Of a DNA stretch of 64,000 bases, positions 17,532 through 25,639 are shown piece by piece. The first letter of the stretch is position 1; every line of letters begins with the position of its first letter. A model generated the notes under the pieces. That model saw only the letters and a list, made by a program, of their open reading frames with translations. It searched no databases and was not told the DNA's origin. Source of the stretch: Hahnella aquatica (GTDB lineage: Bacteria; Pseudomonadota; Gammaproteobacteria; Burkholderiales; Burkholderiaceae_A); assembly GCA_965194505.1 (NCBI GenBank), contig OZ239144.1, forward strand, positions 868,001-932,000, given 5' to 3'. The translations under genes and the position numbers were made by a program.

Positions 17532-17547
17532 GGCACTATTCTGACGC

Positions 17548-18909
17548 ATGAGCACACCGTCTTTCGACCCCTTTTTTTACACCCCCTCCCAACTCCATGA
17601 CATGAGCCACCGGCTCATCGACATGGCCCACGACCTGGGTGCATCCGATGCCGCGGCAGAAGTCTCTGAGCAGTCTGGGCTCACCGTGACCGTTCGGATG
17701 GGGCAGCTCGAGACCATCGAGCGCACTCGGGACAAGTCGGCGGGCATCACGGTCTATCAAGGCCATCGGCGGGGCCACGCCACCACCTCAGACCTCTCCG
17801 AGGCAGCCTTGCGAGACACGGTTCGCCGCGCCTTCGAAATTGCTCGACACACCGCAGAAGATCCGTTCTCTGGCCTGCCGGATGCAGATGAGATTGCCCG
17901 CGACCATGCATCCCTGGACCTCTTTTATCCGTGGTCGATTGATGCACAGGCCGCCACCGCGCTGGCCTTGAAGGCGGAGTCGGCGGCTCGAGGGGCCAGC
18001 CCGCTCATTGCCAATAGCGAGGGGGCGTCGGTCTCCGCCTCCCATGGTCAGTTTCATGCAGCCAACAGCCGAGGGTTTTCGGGGGGCTACCCCTACAGCC
18101 GTCATTGGCTCTCGGTCGCCCCGATTGCCCAACGTGGGGAACAGATGCAACGGGATGACTGGTACACGACCAGTCGGAATGCTGTCCACCTGGCAGACCC
18201 CGAGGCCGTGGGCCTTTACGCGGCCCGCCGCGCGCTTTCGCGCCTGGGGGCCCGGCAGCTGCCCACCGGGGAACATCCCGTGATCTTCGAGGCCCCCTTG
18301 GCCGTGGGCCTGATGGGCTCTTTGGTCAACGCCCTGTCGGGAAGCTCGCTCTATCGCAAGGCAAGTTTTCTCGTCGACAGCCTCGGCCAGCCACTCTTTC
18401 CGTCTCACATCAGCATGACGGAAGACCCGTTTGTGCCTGGCGGGGATGGCAGCACCCCCTTTGATGATGAGGGCGTTCGCGTCCAGCCGCGAACCGTCAT
18501 CGAGCAGGGCAGGGTTGCGGGCTACTTTCTGTCCACTTACTCCGCCCGAAAACTTGGCATGAAGACCACAGGCAATGCAGGTGGTGCCCACAACCTGGTG
18601 CTCCAGAGCAGCGAGACTCGCCCGAGCCGAGGCCTTGGCGAGATGATTCAAGACATGGGCCGCGGGCTTCTGGTCACGGAGGTCATGGGCCAGGGCGTCA
18701 ACGGGCTGACCGGAGACTATTCACGCGGAGCCTTCGGCTACTGGATCGAGAACGGTGAGATTCAGCATCCCGTGGAGGAGGTCACCATCGCTGGAAACCT
18801 CAAGACCATGTATGCCGGCATCCGGGGAATTGGCTCCGACACCATCACCCGGGGTACTCGCACGACGGGCTCGATCTGGATCGACCGGATGATGATCGCC
18901 GGCGGCTGA
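17548..18909 (+). CDS. pmbA: TldE/PmbA metalloprotease-like protein
   Basis: 453 residues. PmbA (TldE) forms a heterodimer with TldD that trims peptide antibiotics and degrades the antitoxin CcdA; in the pair, TldD carries the HExxxH zinc site and TldE does not. Here no HExxH is seen, consistent with TldE. Motifs include DLGASDAAAEVSEQSGLTVTVRMG at the N-terminus, GSLVNALSGSSLYRKASFL in the middle, and VMGQGVNGLTGDYSRGAFGYWIENG at the C-terminus. tldD is not in the window. Its stop abuts that of the convergent spoT gene with no base between them. Confidence 0.95.
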   Translation: MSTPSFDPFFYTPSQLHDMSHRLIDMAHDLGASDAAAEVSEQSGLTVTVRMGQLETIERTRDKSAGITVYQGHRRGHATTSDLSEAALRDTVRRAFEIARHTAEDPFSGLPDADEIARDHASLDLFYPWSIDAQAATALALKAESAARGASPLIANSEGASVSASHGQFHAANSRGFSGGYPYSRHWLSVAPIAQRGEQMQRDDWYTTSRNAVHLADPEAVGLYAARRALSRLGARQLPTGEHPVIFEAPLAVGLMGSLVNALSGSSLYRKASFLVDSLGQPLFPSHISMTEDPFVPGGDGSTPFDDEGVRVQPRTVIEQGRVAGYFLSTYSARKLGMKTTGNAGGAHNLVLQSSETRPSRGLGEMIQDMGRGLLVTEVMGQGVNGLTGDYSRGAFGYWIENGEIQHPVEEVTIAGNLKTMYAGIRGIGSDTITRGTRTTGSIWIDRMMIAGG

Positions 18910-21093
18910 TCAGTGGCTGTCGCGGGTGCGGCGTGTGGCCTTGGTCACCGCTGCACTCCGGCGCACAGACCTCAGCACGTCTGCGAGATGAATGCGATTT
19001 TTCACCTCAATGGCCACGTGCAGTGTGGCGAGGCCGCCGGCCCTGGGCTCAATGGAGAGGTCGATGATGTTGGCCTGTCGGGCGGAAATGGCCGAGGCCA
19101 CTTTGGCCAGGGCGCCCGGGCTGTTGTTGACATCGACATCGAGACGGGTCTCGAACTCTCGAAAGAGGGGGTCTCCCCAGATGACATCGGCCCAGCGGGC
19201 GCGGTCTTTGTTTCGTTGGCGCCTGGCGGTGGGGCAGCTGGCCCGATGCACCAGTAGGCCAGCCCCACCGCGCATATGTCCCCAGGCATTGTCGCCGGCG
19301 ATGGGATAACAGCAGCTCGCGTATTGAACGGCAGTTCCTTCCGACCCGTTGAGGCTGATGCCAAGCTCGGGCTGGGTGAGGTGCTCAATGGACAGTGCAA
19401 GGGCACGCTCGGCAAAGGGCGTGAGCTGGCGACGCGTGGGAGTGAGCTCTGCGGGCACCAGTCGGCGCGCGGCAACGTTTGCCAACAGGTGGCCGAGCCC
19501 AATCGATTCCAGAATTCCTTCCTCATCCTTTGCAGCAGCCTCGTTGATGAGCTGTGCCCATTGCAATGATGGCTCGTCGATGCGCTGCACACCCAGGGCC
19601 GAGAGGGCGTCCTCGAGCATGCGGCGGCCAAATGCAATGGAGCGCTCGCGCGTGGTGTTCTTGAGGTTGTGTCGAATCTCTGCCCGGGCCTTGGCGGTCT
19701 TCACAAAGCTGAGCCAGCCAGGATGCGGAGCGGCCTCCTCGCCCGTGTCGATGCGCACGACATCTCCATTTCGAAGTTCCGTGTCCAGCGGCTTGCTGAG
19801 ATTGTTCACCCAGGCGCCGATGCAGCGATTGCCAATGTCTGTGTGAACCATGTAGGCGTAGTCCACGGGCGTGGAGCCGCGAGGGAGTTCGCGGATGTCC
19901 CCGTTGGGCGTGAAGACGTAAATGACATCGGGGAAGAGGTCAATCTTGACGTGGTCGATCAGGTTTCCGGCATCACCCGAGCGACTCTGCAGCAGCGATT
20001 GCATCCACTCGTGGGCCTTCTGCTGCAGTGGTGTGACATTTGAGGCGTGTTCCTTGTAGAGCCAGTGGGCCGCCACACCGGCCTCGGCCACGCGATGCAT
20101 CTCATGGGTGCGGATCTGAAATTCAATGGGTGTTCCATAAGGCCCAATGGCCACGGTGTGAAGAGATTGATAGCCGTTCGACTTTGGCAGTGCGATGTAG
20201 TCCTTGAAGCGGCCGGGCGATGGTCGGTACAGGGCATGGAGCGCGCCGAGGGCCAGGTAGCAGTCTGAAGGCGTGTTCACCAAAATTCGGAACCCGTAGA
20301 TGTCGAGCACTTCGGCAAAGCTGAGCCGCTTCTCGCGCATCTTGAGGTAGATCGAGTAGAGGCTCTTCTCACGGCCGGTCACATCGGCTTCGACGCCGAA
20401 CCTTGGAAGGTGCTCTCGCACAGTGTTCTCCAGCCGGGTCACGACCTCCTTGCGATTTCCACGCGCCGCCAGTAGGGCACGCTGGAGCACCTGGTGGCGA
20501 CTTGGATGGAGGCCCGCAAAGCACAGGTCCTCGAACTCCCGAAAGACCTCGTTGAGACCGAGGCGGTGGGCGATGGGTGCGAAGAGCTCTAAGGTTTCTC
20601 GGGAGACACGTGCCCGCTTGGGGGAAGAGACTGCGTCCATGGTGCGCATGTTGTGGAGGCGGTCGGCGAGCTTGATGAGAATGACGCGAACATCGTCGGC
20701 CATGGCCATGAACATCTTGCGAAAGTTCTCGGCCTGGGCCTCCTCTCGATTCTGAAACTGAATGCGGTCGAGCTTGGTGAGACCGGCCACCAGGGCGGAG
20801 ACCACGGGGCCAAACCGCTCTGCAACCTCCTGGAGGCTGACGCCGCAGTCCTCTACGGTGTCGTGCAGAAGCGCTGCCATGAGGGCTTCGGCATCAAGCC
20901 TCCAGCTGCAGCAGACCTCTGCAACGGCAAGGGGGTGTGTGATATAGGGCTCGCCAGACTGACGACTCTGCCCAAGGTGGGCCTCGTCTGCGAACCGAAA
21001 GGCCTCCGTCAGTCGCGCGGCATCCGCCGGCTCCAGGTAACAGGCTGACTCCAGCAACTGACCGACGGAGACGACGGCTGGTGCGGAGCTCAC
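18910..21093 (-). CDS. spoT: Bifunctional (p)ppGpp synthetase/hydrolase (Rel/SpoT)
   Basis: 727 residues. Makes and degrades the stringent-response alarmone. The hydrolase domain has His53 and the HD pair 77-78 in LLHDTVED; the synthetase domain has GRFKDYIALPKSNGYQSLHT (294-313), where RFKD (RxKD type) marks bifunctional Rel/SpoT enzymes rather than RelA (ExDD). A TGS domain (about 387-450) and a C-terminal ACT domain (about 655-727) follow. Last gene of yicC-gmk-rpoZ-spoT, 14 bp after rpoZ, the arrangement of E. coli gmk-rpoZ-spoT. Confidence 0.96.
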   Translation of the reverse strand: MSSAPAVVSVGQLLESACYLEPADAARLTEAFRFADEAHLGQSRQSGEPYITHPLAVAEVCCSWRLDAEALMAALLHDTVEDCGVSLQEVAERFGPVVSALVAGLTKLDRIQFQNREEAQAENFRKMFMAMADDVRVILIKLADRLHNMRTMDAVSSPKRARVSRETLELFAPIAHRLGLNEVFREFEDLCFAGLHPSRHQVLQRALLAARGNRKEVVTRLENTVREHLPRFGVEADVTGREKSLYSIYLKMREKRLSFAEVLDIYGFRILVNTPSDCYLALGALHALYRPSPGRFKDYIALPKSNGYQSLHTVAIGPYGTPIEFQIRTHEMHRVAEAGVAAHWLYKEHASNVTPLQQKAHEWMQSLLQSRSGDAGNLIDHVKIDLFPDVIYVFTPNGDIRELPRGSTPVDYAYMVHTDIGNRCIGAWVNNLSKPLDTELRNGDVVRIDTGEEAAPHPGWLSFVKTAKARAEIRHNLKNTTRERSIAFGRRMLEDALSALGVQRIDEPSLQWAQLINEAAAKDEEGILESIGLGHLLANVAARRLVPAELTPTRRQLTPFAERALALSIEHLTQPELGISLNGSEGTAVQYASCCYPIAGDNAWGHMRGGAGLLVHRASCPTARRQRNKDRARWADVIWGDPLFREFETRLDVDVNNSPGALAKVASAISARQANIIDLSIEPRAGGLATLHVAIEVKNRIHLADVLRSVRRSAAVTKATRRTRDSH

Positions 21094-21107
21094 AACATGG
21101 CCTTTGC

Positions 21108-21311
21108 TTAGATGGGCACCTTGCGAAGCATTTCGCGGCCCACGGCACCAGCAGCCACCTCGCGCAGCGCGGTCACGGTGGGCTTGTCGCGGGAGTCGAC
21201 CTTGGGCGTGGAGCCTTGCGCCAGTTGGCGCGCGCGATAGGCCGCAGCCAGGGCGAGTTCAAAACGGTTGGGGATTTTATCCAGACAATCTTCAACGGTG
21301 ATACGGGCCAT
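21108..21311 (-). CDS. rpoZ: RNA polymerase omega subunit
   Basis: 67 residues. Omega helps fold and hold the beta-prime subunit and is needed for the ppGpp response. MARITVEDCLDKIPNRFELALAAAYRARQL is the conserved first half (quoted in parts: MARITVEDCL, IPNRFELAL), then KPTVTALREVAAG. It lies between gmk and spoT, which fits a shared link to ppGpp and GTP levels. Confidence 0.97.
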   Translation of the reverse strand: MARITVEDCLDKIPNRFELALAAAYRARQLAQGSTPKVDSRDKPTVTALREVAAGAVGREMLRKVPI

Positions 21312-21337
21312 AGAATCGCTTTCTGGTGAGGTGTGGC

Positions 21338-21928
21338 TTAGCAGGCCGTGGCCGAAATGATTTTGCGCAGGGCGGCCAGAGTCTCGCTAAAGTGTTGATT
21401 CATAATAACATGATCGAACTCTTCCGCATGGGAGCACTCCTCCTCGGCCGCCGCTAGGCGTGCCGCGATGACCTCAGGGAGGTCTTGGCCTCGCGCCTCC
21501 AGTCGGCGGCGCAGTTCATCGATGGATGGGGGGAGGATGAAAATGCTCGTCCGCTGCCTGGCCGGGAAGAGCCCTCTCACCTGCTGGGCACCCTGCCAGT
21601 CGATCTCTAAAATCACACGACGACCTTGCGCCATGGCATCGGCGACCGTTCTGGCCGAGGTGCCATAGTGGTTGCCATGCACCTGGGCCCATTCAAGGAA
21701 TTCGCCCGCCTGCTGGCGTTTCAAGAAGTCCTCGGGGCTGGTGAAGTGATACTCGCGTCCGTTGCGCTCACCCGGTCGGGGCGCGCGGGTGGTGGTGGAG
21801 ACCGACAGGCGCAGGTTGAGGTCTGGCTCGTCGAGCAGGGCCTTCACCAGGCTGGTCTTGCCCGCGCCAGAGGGCGCCGAGACAATCAAGAGGTGGCCGC
21901 GAGTCTTGCTGGGCAAGGCCGTGTTCAT
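21338..21928 (-). CDS. gmk: Guanylate kinase
   Basis: 196 residues. Phosphorylates GMP to GDP. The P-loop SAPSGAGKTS is at 17-26; STTTRAPRPGERNGREYHF and GEFLEWAQVHGNHYGT form the GMP-binding region. It overlaps yicC by 4 nt and is 26 bp before rpoZ. Confidence 0.97.
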   Translation of the reverse strand: MNTALPSKTRGHLLIVSAPSGAGKTSLVKALLDEPDLNLRLSVSTTTRAPRPGERNGREYHFTSPEDFLKRQQAGEFLEWAQVHGNHYGTSARTVADAMAQGRRVILEIDWQGAQQVRGLFPARQRTSIFILPPSIDELRRRLEARGQDLPEVIAARLAAAEEECSHAEEFDHVIMNQHFSETLAALRKIISATAC

Positions 21929-22827
21929 TGAATGTTCTGAACCTGCTCTCGAATCTGCTCGACCGCGAGCTTGATCTCCATGGCCAGCTGAGTGAGCGCC
22001 AGGCTGGGTGATTTTGAGCCCAGCGTGTTGGCCTCGCGGTGGAGTTCTTGGGTGAGAAAGTCGAGTCGTTTGCCCACGGGCTGGGCCGCTGGGTTTTGCA
22101 GAATGCGGGACATTTCCTGAAGGTGCGCCTGCAGGCGATCGAGTTCCTCGGCGATGTCTGATCGGATGGCGGCGGCGTGGGACTCCTGCCGAACGCGCTC
22201 GGACACCTGGACCTCGAGCTCAGCCGGCGCGACCCCAGAAAAGGCCTCCAGGAGGCGAGCCCGAATTTTCTCACTGACCTGCGCAAGCGCCTCTGGCAGC
22301 AATGGCCTGGCCTGGGCCACCAGTTGTTCGATGTCTTGCAGTCGGTGTGTGATGACGTTGGCGAGCTTGCTGCCCTCGCTGGCGCGCGCGGCCTCGAGCG
22401 CGTCAATGGCCTGCTGGGTGAGCGCATGAATGCGGGCCTCCAGTGCCTCTGGGGGTTCCGTCTGTTCGGTGAGGATGCCGGGCCAGCGGAGCAGGTCGTG
22501 CATCGACCAGGGCGACACGGCATCACCAGCCACCTGGCGCACGGCATGGCTGGTCTCCAGCAGGGCCTTGAGCCTGTCTTGCTGCACATGGGCGGGGGCT
22601 GCGCCCGAGTCGGTGCGGCTGAGCTGAAGTCGAAGCTCAAGTTTGCCGCGTGGCAGCCGGCTCGCCACCGCCTCACGAAGGGACTGCTCCATGGCCTTGC
22701 ACTCCTCGGGCAGGCGTGCAGAAAATTCGAAGAAACGGTTGTTCACCGAGCGAAGCTCGACGCTGGCCAGGCCGGAAGGAGTGGGCGCACAGGCCACACC
22801 GAAGCCCGTCATGCTGTAGATGGTCAT
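21925..22827 (-). CDS. yicC: YicC family endoribonuclease-like protein
   Basis: 300 residues. Starts with the family hallmark MTIYSMTGFG, continues with ELRSVNNRFFEFSARLPEE, and ends with the conserved EIKLAVEQIREQVQNIQ. E. coli YicC has been linked to RNA degradation (RyhB turnover) and reported as an endoribonuclease. It heads the yicC-gmk-rpoZ-spoT operon and is divergent from rph across 42 bp, so two RNA-processing genes share one promoter region. Confidence 0.92.
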   Translation of the reverse strand: MTIYSMTGFGVACAPTPSGLASVELRSVNNRFFEFSARLPEECKAMEQSLREAVASRLPRGKLELRLQLSRTDSGAAPAHVQQDRLKALLETSHAVRQVAGDAVSPWSMHDLLRWPGILTEQTEPPEALEARIHALTQQAIDALEAARASEGSKLANVITHRLQDIEQLVAQARPLLPEALAQVSEKIRARLLEAFSGVAPAELEVQVSERVRQESHAAAIRSDIAEELDRLQAHLQEMSRILQNPAAQPVGKRLDFLTQELHREANTLGSKSPSLALTQLAMEIKLAVEQIREQVQNIQ

Positions 22828-22869
22828 AGCTTCGGTATTGTAAGGGCTCTATTTCAAGAGGAAATCGTC

Positions 22870-23634
22870 ATGAGACCGAGTGCCAGACCCTTCGATGCCC
22901 TAAGACCTGTGCGACTGGAGCGCGGCTACACCAAGCATGCAGAGGGCTCTGTCCTCGTCTGCTTCGGAGACACCCATGTGCTCTGCACAGCCTCTGTGGA
23001 ACAGAAGGTGCCTGGCTTTATGAAGGGGCAGGGCCGCGGATGGGTGACCGCGGAATACGGCATGCTGCCGAGGGCCACACACACCCGGAGTGATCGAGAG
23101 GCGGCCAGGGGAAAGCAGGGTGGGCGCACCCTGGAGATCCAGCGGCTCATTGGAAGGGCCCTCCGATCTGTCTGTAATTTGGAAGCCCTGGGTGAACGCA
23201 CGATCACCCTGGACTGCGATGTGCTGCAGGCCGATGGTGGCACTCGCACGGCAAGCATCACGGGCGCCTGGCTGGCAGCCTTCGATGCCATCGAGGTGCT
23301 GGCTGGTCAGGCAGGCTCCGAGGATGAGGCCAGTCGACTGCGTGCGGCCCTGCATGCACAGGTCGCCGCTGTCTCGGTGGGTGTCTATCAGGGCACGCCC
23401 GTTCTAGACCTCGACTACGCAGAGGACTCCAACTGTGACACCGACATGAACGTGGCCATGACCAGTGAGGGCGGCTTTGTGGAGGTGCAGGGCACGGCAG
23501 AGGGTGCACCCTTTGACCGCAATCAGCTTGATGCCTTGCTGGGCCTTGCCAGTGCTGGCATTTCGCGCCTGCATGGCCTTCAGCGTGAGATGGCGCAGCA
23601 CCCGCAGCAACGCGAGGGGCGTCTCGGCCAGTGA
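22870..23634 (+). CDS. rph: Ribonuclease PH
   Basis: 254 residues. Phosphorolytic 3'-5' exonuclease that trims tRNA and rRNA precursors. The start at 22870 gives MRPSARPFDALRPVRLERGY; an upstream in-frame extension would cover the yicC gene on the other strand and is rejected. Motifs: GQGRGWVTAEYGMLPRATHTR, RTLEIQRLIGRALRSV, TLDCDVLQADGGTRTASITGA and DLDYAEDSNCDTDMNVAMT, all intact. It overlaps rdgB by 4 nt (GTGA). Confidence 0.97.
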   Translation: MRPSARPFDALRPVRLERGYTKHAEGSVLVCFGDTHVLCTASVEQKVPGFMKGQGRGWVTAEYGMLPRATHTRSDREAARGKQGGRTLEIQRLIGRALRSVCNLEALGERTITLDCDVLQADGGTRTASITGAWLAAFDAIEVLAGQAGSEDEASRLRAALHAQVAAVSVGVYQGTPVLDLDYAEDSNCDTDMNVAMTSEGGFVEVQGTAEGAPFDRNQLDALLGLASAGISRLHGLQREMAQHPQQREGRLGQ

Positions 23635-24296
23635 GTTCATGCACGTGGGTGTTGGCCTCGGGCAACCTGGGCAAGGCCAAGGAGTTTGAGCAGGCCTTGT
23701 CGGGCCGCGGCATCGAGTTGGTGTCGCAGGCCAGCCTCGGGGTCTGCGCCATCGATGAGCCGCACGGCACCTTCGTGGAGAACGCGCTGCGCAAGGCGCG
23801 CCACGCGGCCGCGCAGACGGCTCGCCCCAGCCTGGCGGATGACTCCGGCCTGGTGGTGCCTGCGCTTGGGGGTGCGCCTGGGGTTCACTCATCACGTTTT
23901 TTTGCCTCCGATGGCGTTCGCACCGATGCACGAGCCGCCGCAGAGGCGCTTTCTGGGGTGCCCACCGACGAGGCCAACTGGCGCTGGCTGCTCCACCGAA
24001 TGCAGGGCCTTGAGGGAGTTGCCCGAGAGGCGCGATTCGTTTGCGTGCTGGTCGCAATGCGTTCGGCCGATGACCCTTGGCCATTGGTGGCCACGGGGCA
24101 ATGGCCCGGACTGATCCTGCAGTCTGCCTCCGGAACGCAGGGCTTTGGCTATGACCCGATTTTCTATGACCCCCAGCTGGGTCGTTCAGCCGCCTCGCTC
24201 TCGTTGGAGGAGAAGATGCAGGTGAGCCATCGTGGGCGAGCCCTGGATCAGCTCATTCGCATGCTCGACGATGCCACGGGGCCCAGCACAGCATGA
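23631..24296 (+). CDS. rdgB: dITP/XTP pyrophosphatase (RdgB/HAM1)
   Basis: 221 residues, slightly longer than the usual about 200. Removes non-canonical purine triphosphates (dITP, XTP). The substrate loop ASGNLGKAKEF is near the N-terminus; ADDSGLVVPALGGAPGVHSSRF and SGTQGFGYDPIFYDP are the conserved catalytic and base-recognition segments, and SHRGRAL lies near the C-terminus. GTG start overlapping the rph stop; it overlaps hemW by 4 nt. Confidence 0.96.
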   Translation: MSSCTWVLASGNLGKAKEFEQALSGRGIELVSQASLGVCAIDEPHGTFVENALRKARHAAAQTARPSLADDSGLVVPALGGAPGVHSSRFFASDGVRTDARAAAEALSGVPTDEANWRWLLHRMQGLEGVAREARFVCVLVAMRSADDPWPLVATGQWPGLILQSASGTQGFGYDPIFYDPQLGRSAASLSLEEKMQVSHRGRALDQLIRMLDDATGPSTA

Positions 24297-25447
24297 CCTT
24301 CGGGCCCATTCCGCTGTCCATCTATGTGCACCTGCCCTGGTGCCTCAAGAAGTGCCCCTACTGCGATTTCAACTCCCACGAGAGGGCCGATGGCCTGCCG
24401 GAGGCGGCCTACCTTGCGGCACTCACGAGCGACCTCGAGCAGGCACTCCCCTCCATCTGGGGGCGATCCGTGGTCAGCGTGTTCATTGGGGGCGGCACTC
24501 CGAATCTGTTCTCGCCAGACGCCATTGCAAGCCTGCTCGAGACCATCCGTGCCCGGGTTCGCCTGCTGCCGGGGGCGGAGATCACCATGGAGGCCAACCC
24601 GGGTGCAGCCCAGAGAGGCCAGTTCGAGGCGCTTCGGCAGGCCGGTGTGACCAGGCTGTCGCTGGGGGTGCAATCCTTCCACGACGAGAGCCTCAAGGCC
24701 ATCGGCCGTGTCCACGACGGCGCCAGTGCTCGGCAGGCTGCTGAGGCGGCCGTTGCCGTGTTTGAGCGCTGTAACCTCGACCTGATGTATGGCCTGCCGG
24801 GCCAAGACCTCGCCATGGCCGAGGCCGATCTCCGAGCCGCACTCGCCCTCGATCCCGGTCACCTGTCTCGGTATCAACTCACCTTGGAGCCCAACACGCT
24901 CTTTGCTTTACGGCCCCCGGCCTTGCCGCCGGAAGACCTCATCTGGGAGATGCAGACCGAGGGCGAGTCGCTGTTGGCAGAGGCGGGCTATGCGCGCTAC
25001 GAGGTCTCTGCCCATGCCCGCCCGGGCCACGAGGCCCAGCACAACCTGAACTACTGGGAGTTTGGTGATTACTTGGGCATTGGGGCCGGCGCGCACAGCA
25101 AACTCACGCAGGCCGCAGAGGGCGTTGTTCGGCAGACCGTGGTGCGACGCCCCGAGGATTTCATGGCCAAGGTGGTGGGTGGCACGCATCGGCGCACGGA
25201 GGCGGTGCCTGCGGAGTCACTGCCGTTTGAGTTCATGCTCAATGCCCTGCGACTGGTCGAGGGCGTGCCGGTGATGCACTATCCTTCCAGGACAGGGCAA
25301 CCCGTCGAAGGGTTGCTCGCACAGGTGGGGCAGGCGCAGACGGACGGGCTGATGTCCCGCCAACCGGGTCGATTTGCACCCACCCCCCTCGGGCTCGACT
25401 TCCTCAATGACCTCCAAGCCAGGTTTCTGCCCGACGCACCAAAATAA
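24293..25447 (+). CDS. hemW: Radical SAM haem chaperone HemW
   Basis: 384 residues. The radical-SAM cluster cysteines are Cys17, Cys21 and Cys24 in PWCLKKCPYCDF. SVFIGGGTPNLF, LSLGVQSF and LMYGLPGQ follow, with a HemN-type C-terminal domain. It lacks the longer N-terminus of the true oxygen-independent coproporphyrinogen oxidase HemN, so HemW, a haem-transfer protein for respiratory enzymes, is the better call. The rph-rdgB-hemW order is common in betaproteobacteria. Confidence 0.93.
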   Translation: MTFGPIPLSIYVHLPWCLKKCPYCDFNSHERADGLPEAAYLAALTSDLEQALPSIWGRSVVSVFIGGGTPNLFSPDAIASLLETIRARVRLLPGAEITMEANPGAAQRGQFEALRQAGVTRLSLGVQSFHDESLKAIGRVHDGASARQAAEAAVAVFERCNLDLMYGLPGQDLAMAEADLRAALALDPGHLSRYQLTLEPNTLFALRPPALPPEDLIWEMQTEGESLLAEAGYARYEVSAHARPGHEAQHNLNYWEFGDYLGIGAGAHSKLTQAAEGVVRQTVVRRPEDFMAKVVGGTHRRTEAVPAESLPFEFMLNALRLVEGVPVMHYPSRTGQPVEGLLAQVGQAQTDGLMSRQPGRFAPTPLGLDFLNDLQARFLPDAPK

Positions 25448-25454
25448 TGCAATA

Positions 25455-25471
25455 AGCACAATATTGGTGCA
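25455..25471. promoter_or_regulatory. NtrC binding site 1 (glnA enhancer)
   Basis: AGCACAATATTGGTGCA fits the NtrC palindrome TGCAC-N5-TGGTGCA with one mismatch in the left arm. It lies 22 bp (two helical turns) from site 2 and about 105-120 bp upstream of the sigma-54 promoter, as in E. coli glnA. Confidence 0.8.
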
Positions 25472-25476
25472 ATACT

Positions 25477-25493
25477 TGCATTACAATGGTGCA
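25477..25493. promoter_or_regulatory. NtrC binding site 2 (glnA enhancer)
   Basis: TGCATTACAATGGTGCA has the full right arm TGGTGCA and the left TGCA of the NtrC consensus. With site 1 it forms a phased pair able to bind two NtrC dimers cooperatively. Confidence 0.8.
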
Positions 25494-25575
25494 ATTCCGG
25501 ACCGACCTGTGCCGTGGACCCTCGAGCCAGGCCCGGCAGGCCTTGTCTAGTCAGGCCTTTTAGAGTTCGTAGTGC

Positions 25576-25592
25576 TTGGCACGGAATCTGCA
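25576..25592 (+). promoter_or_regulatory. Sigma-54 (-24/-12) promoter of glnA
   Basis: TTGGCACGGAATCTGCA matches TGGCACG-N4-TTGC with the invariant GG (25578-25579) and GC (25590-25591) spaced correctly. It lies about 50 bp before the glnA start and about 85-120 bp after the NtrC sites. Transcription should begin near 25603. Confidence 0.9.
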
Positions 25593-25639
25593 AAAAGGCA
25601 GTTGTTTTTTCATTCACCCCCACCCTGGAGAGCGCATTC

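Noticed and set aside
22177..22869. N-terminal extension of rph by 231 codons
   Set aside because: It lies entirely antisense to yicC; the ribonuclease PH family starts at MRPSARP.
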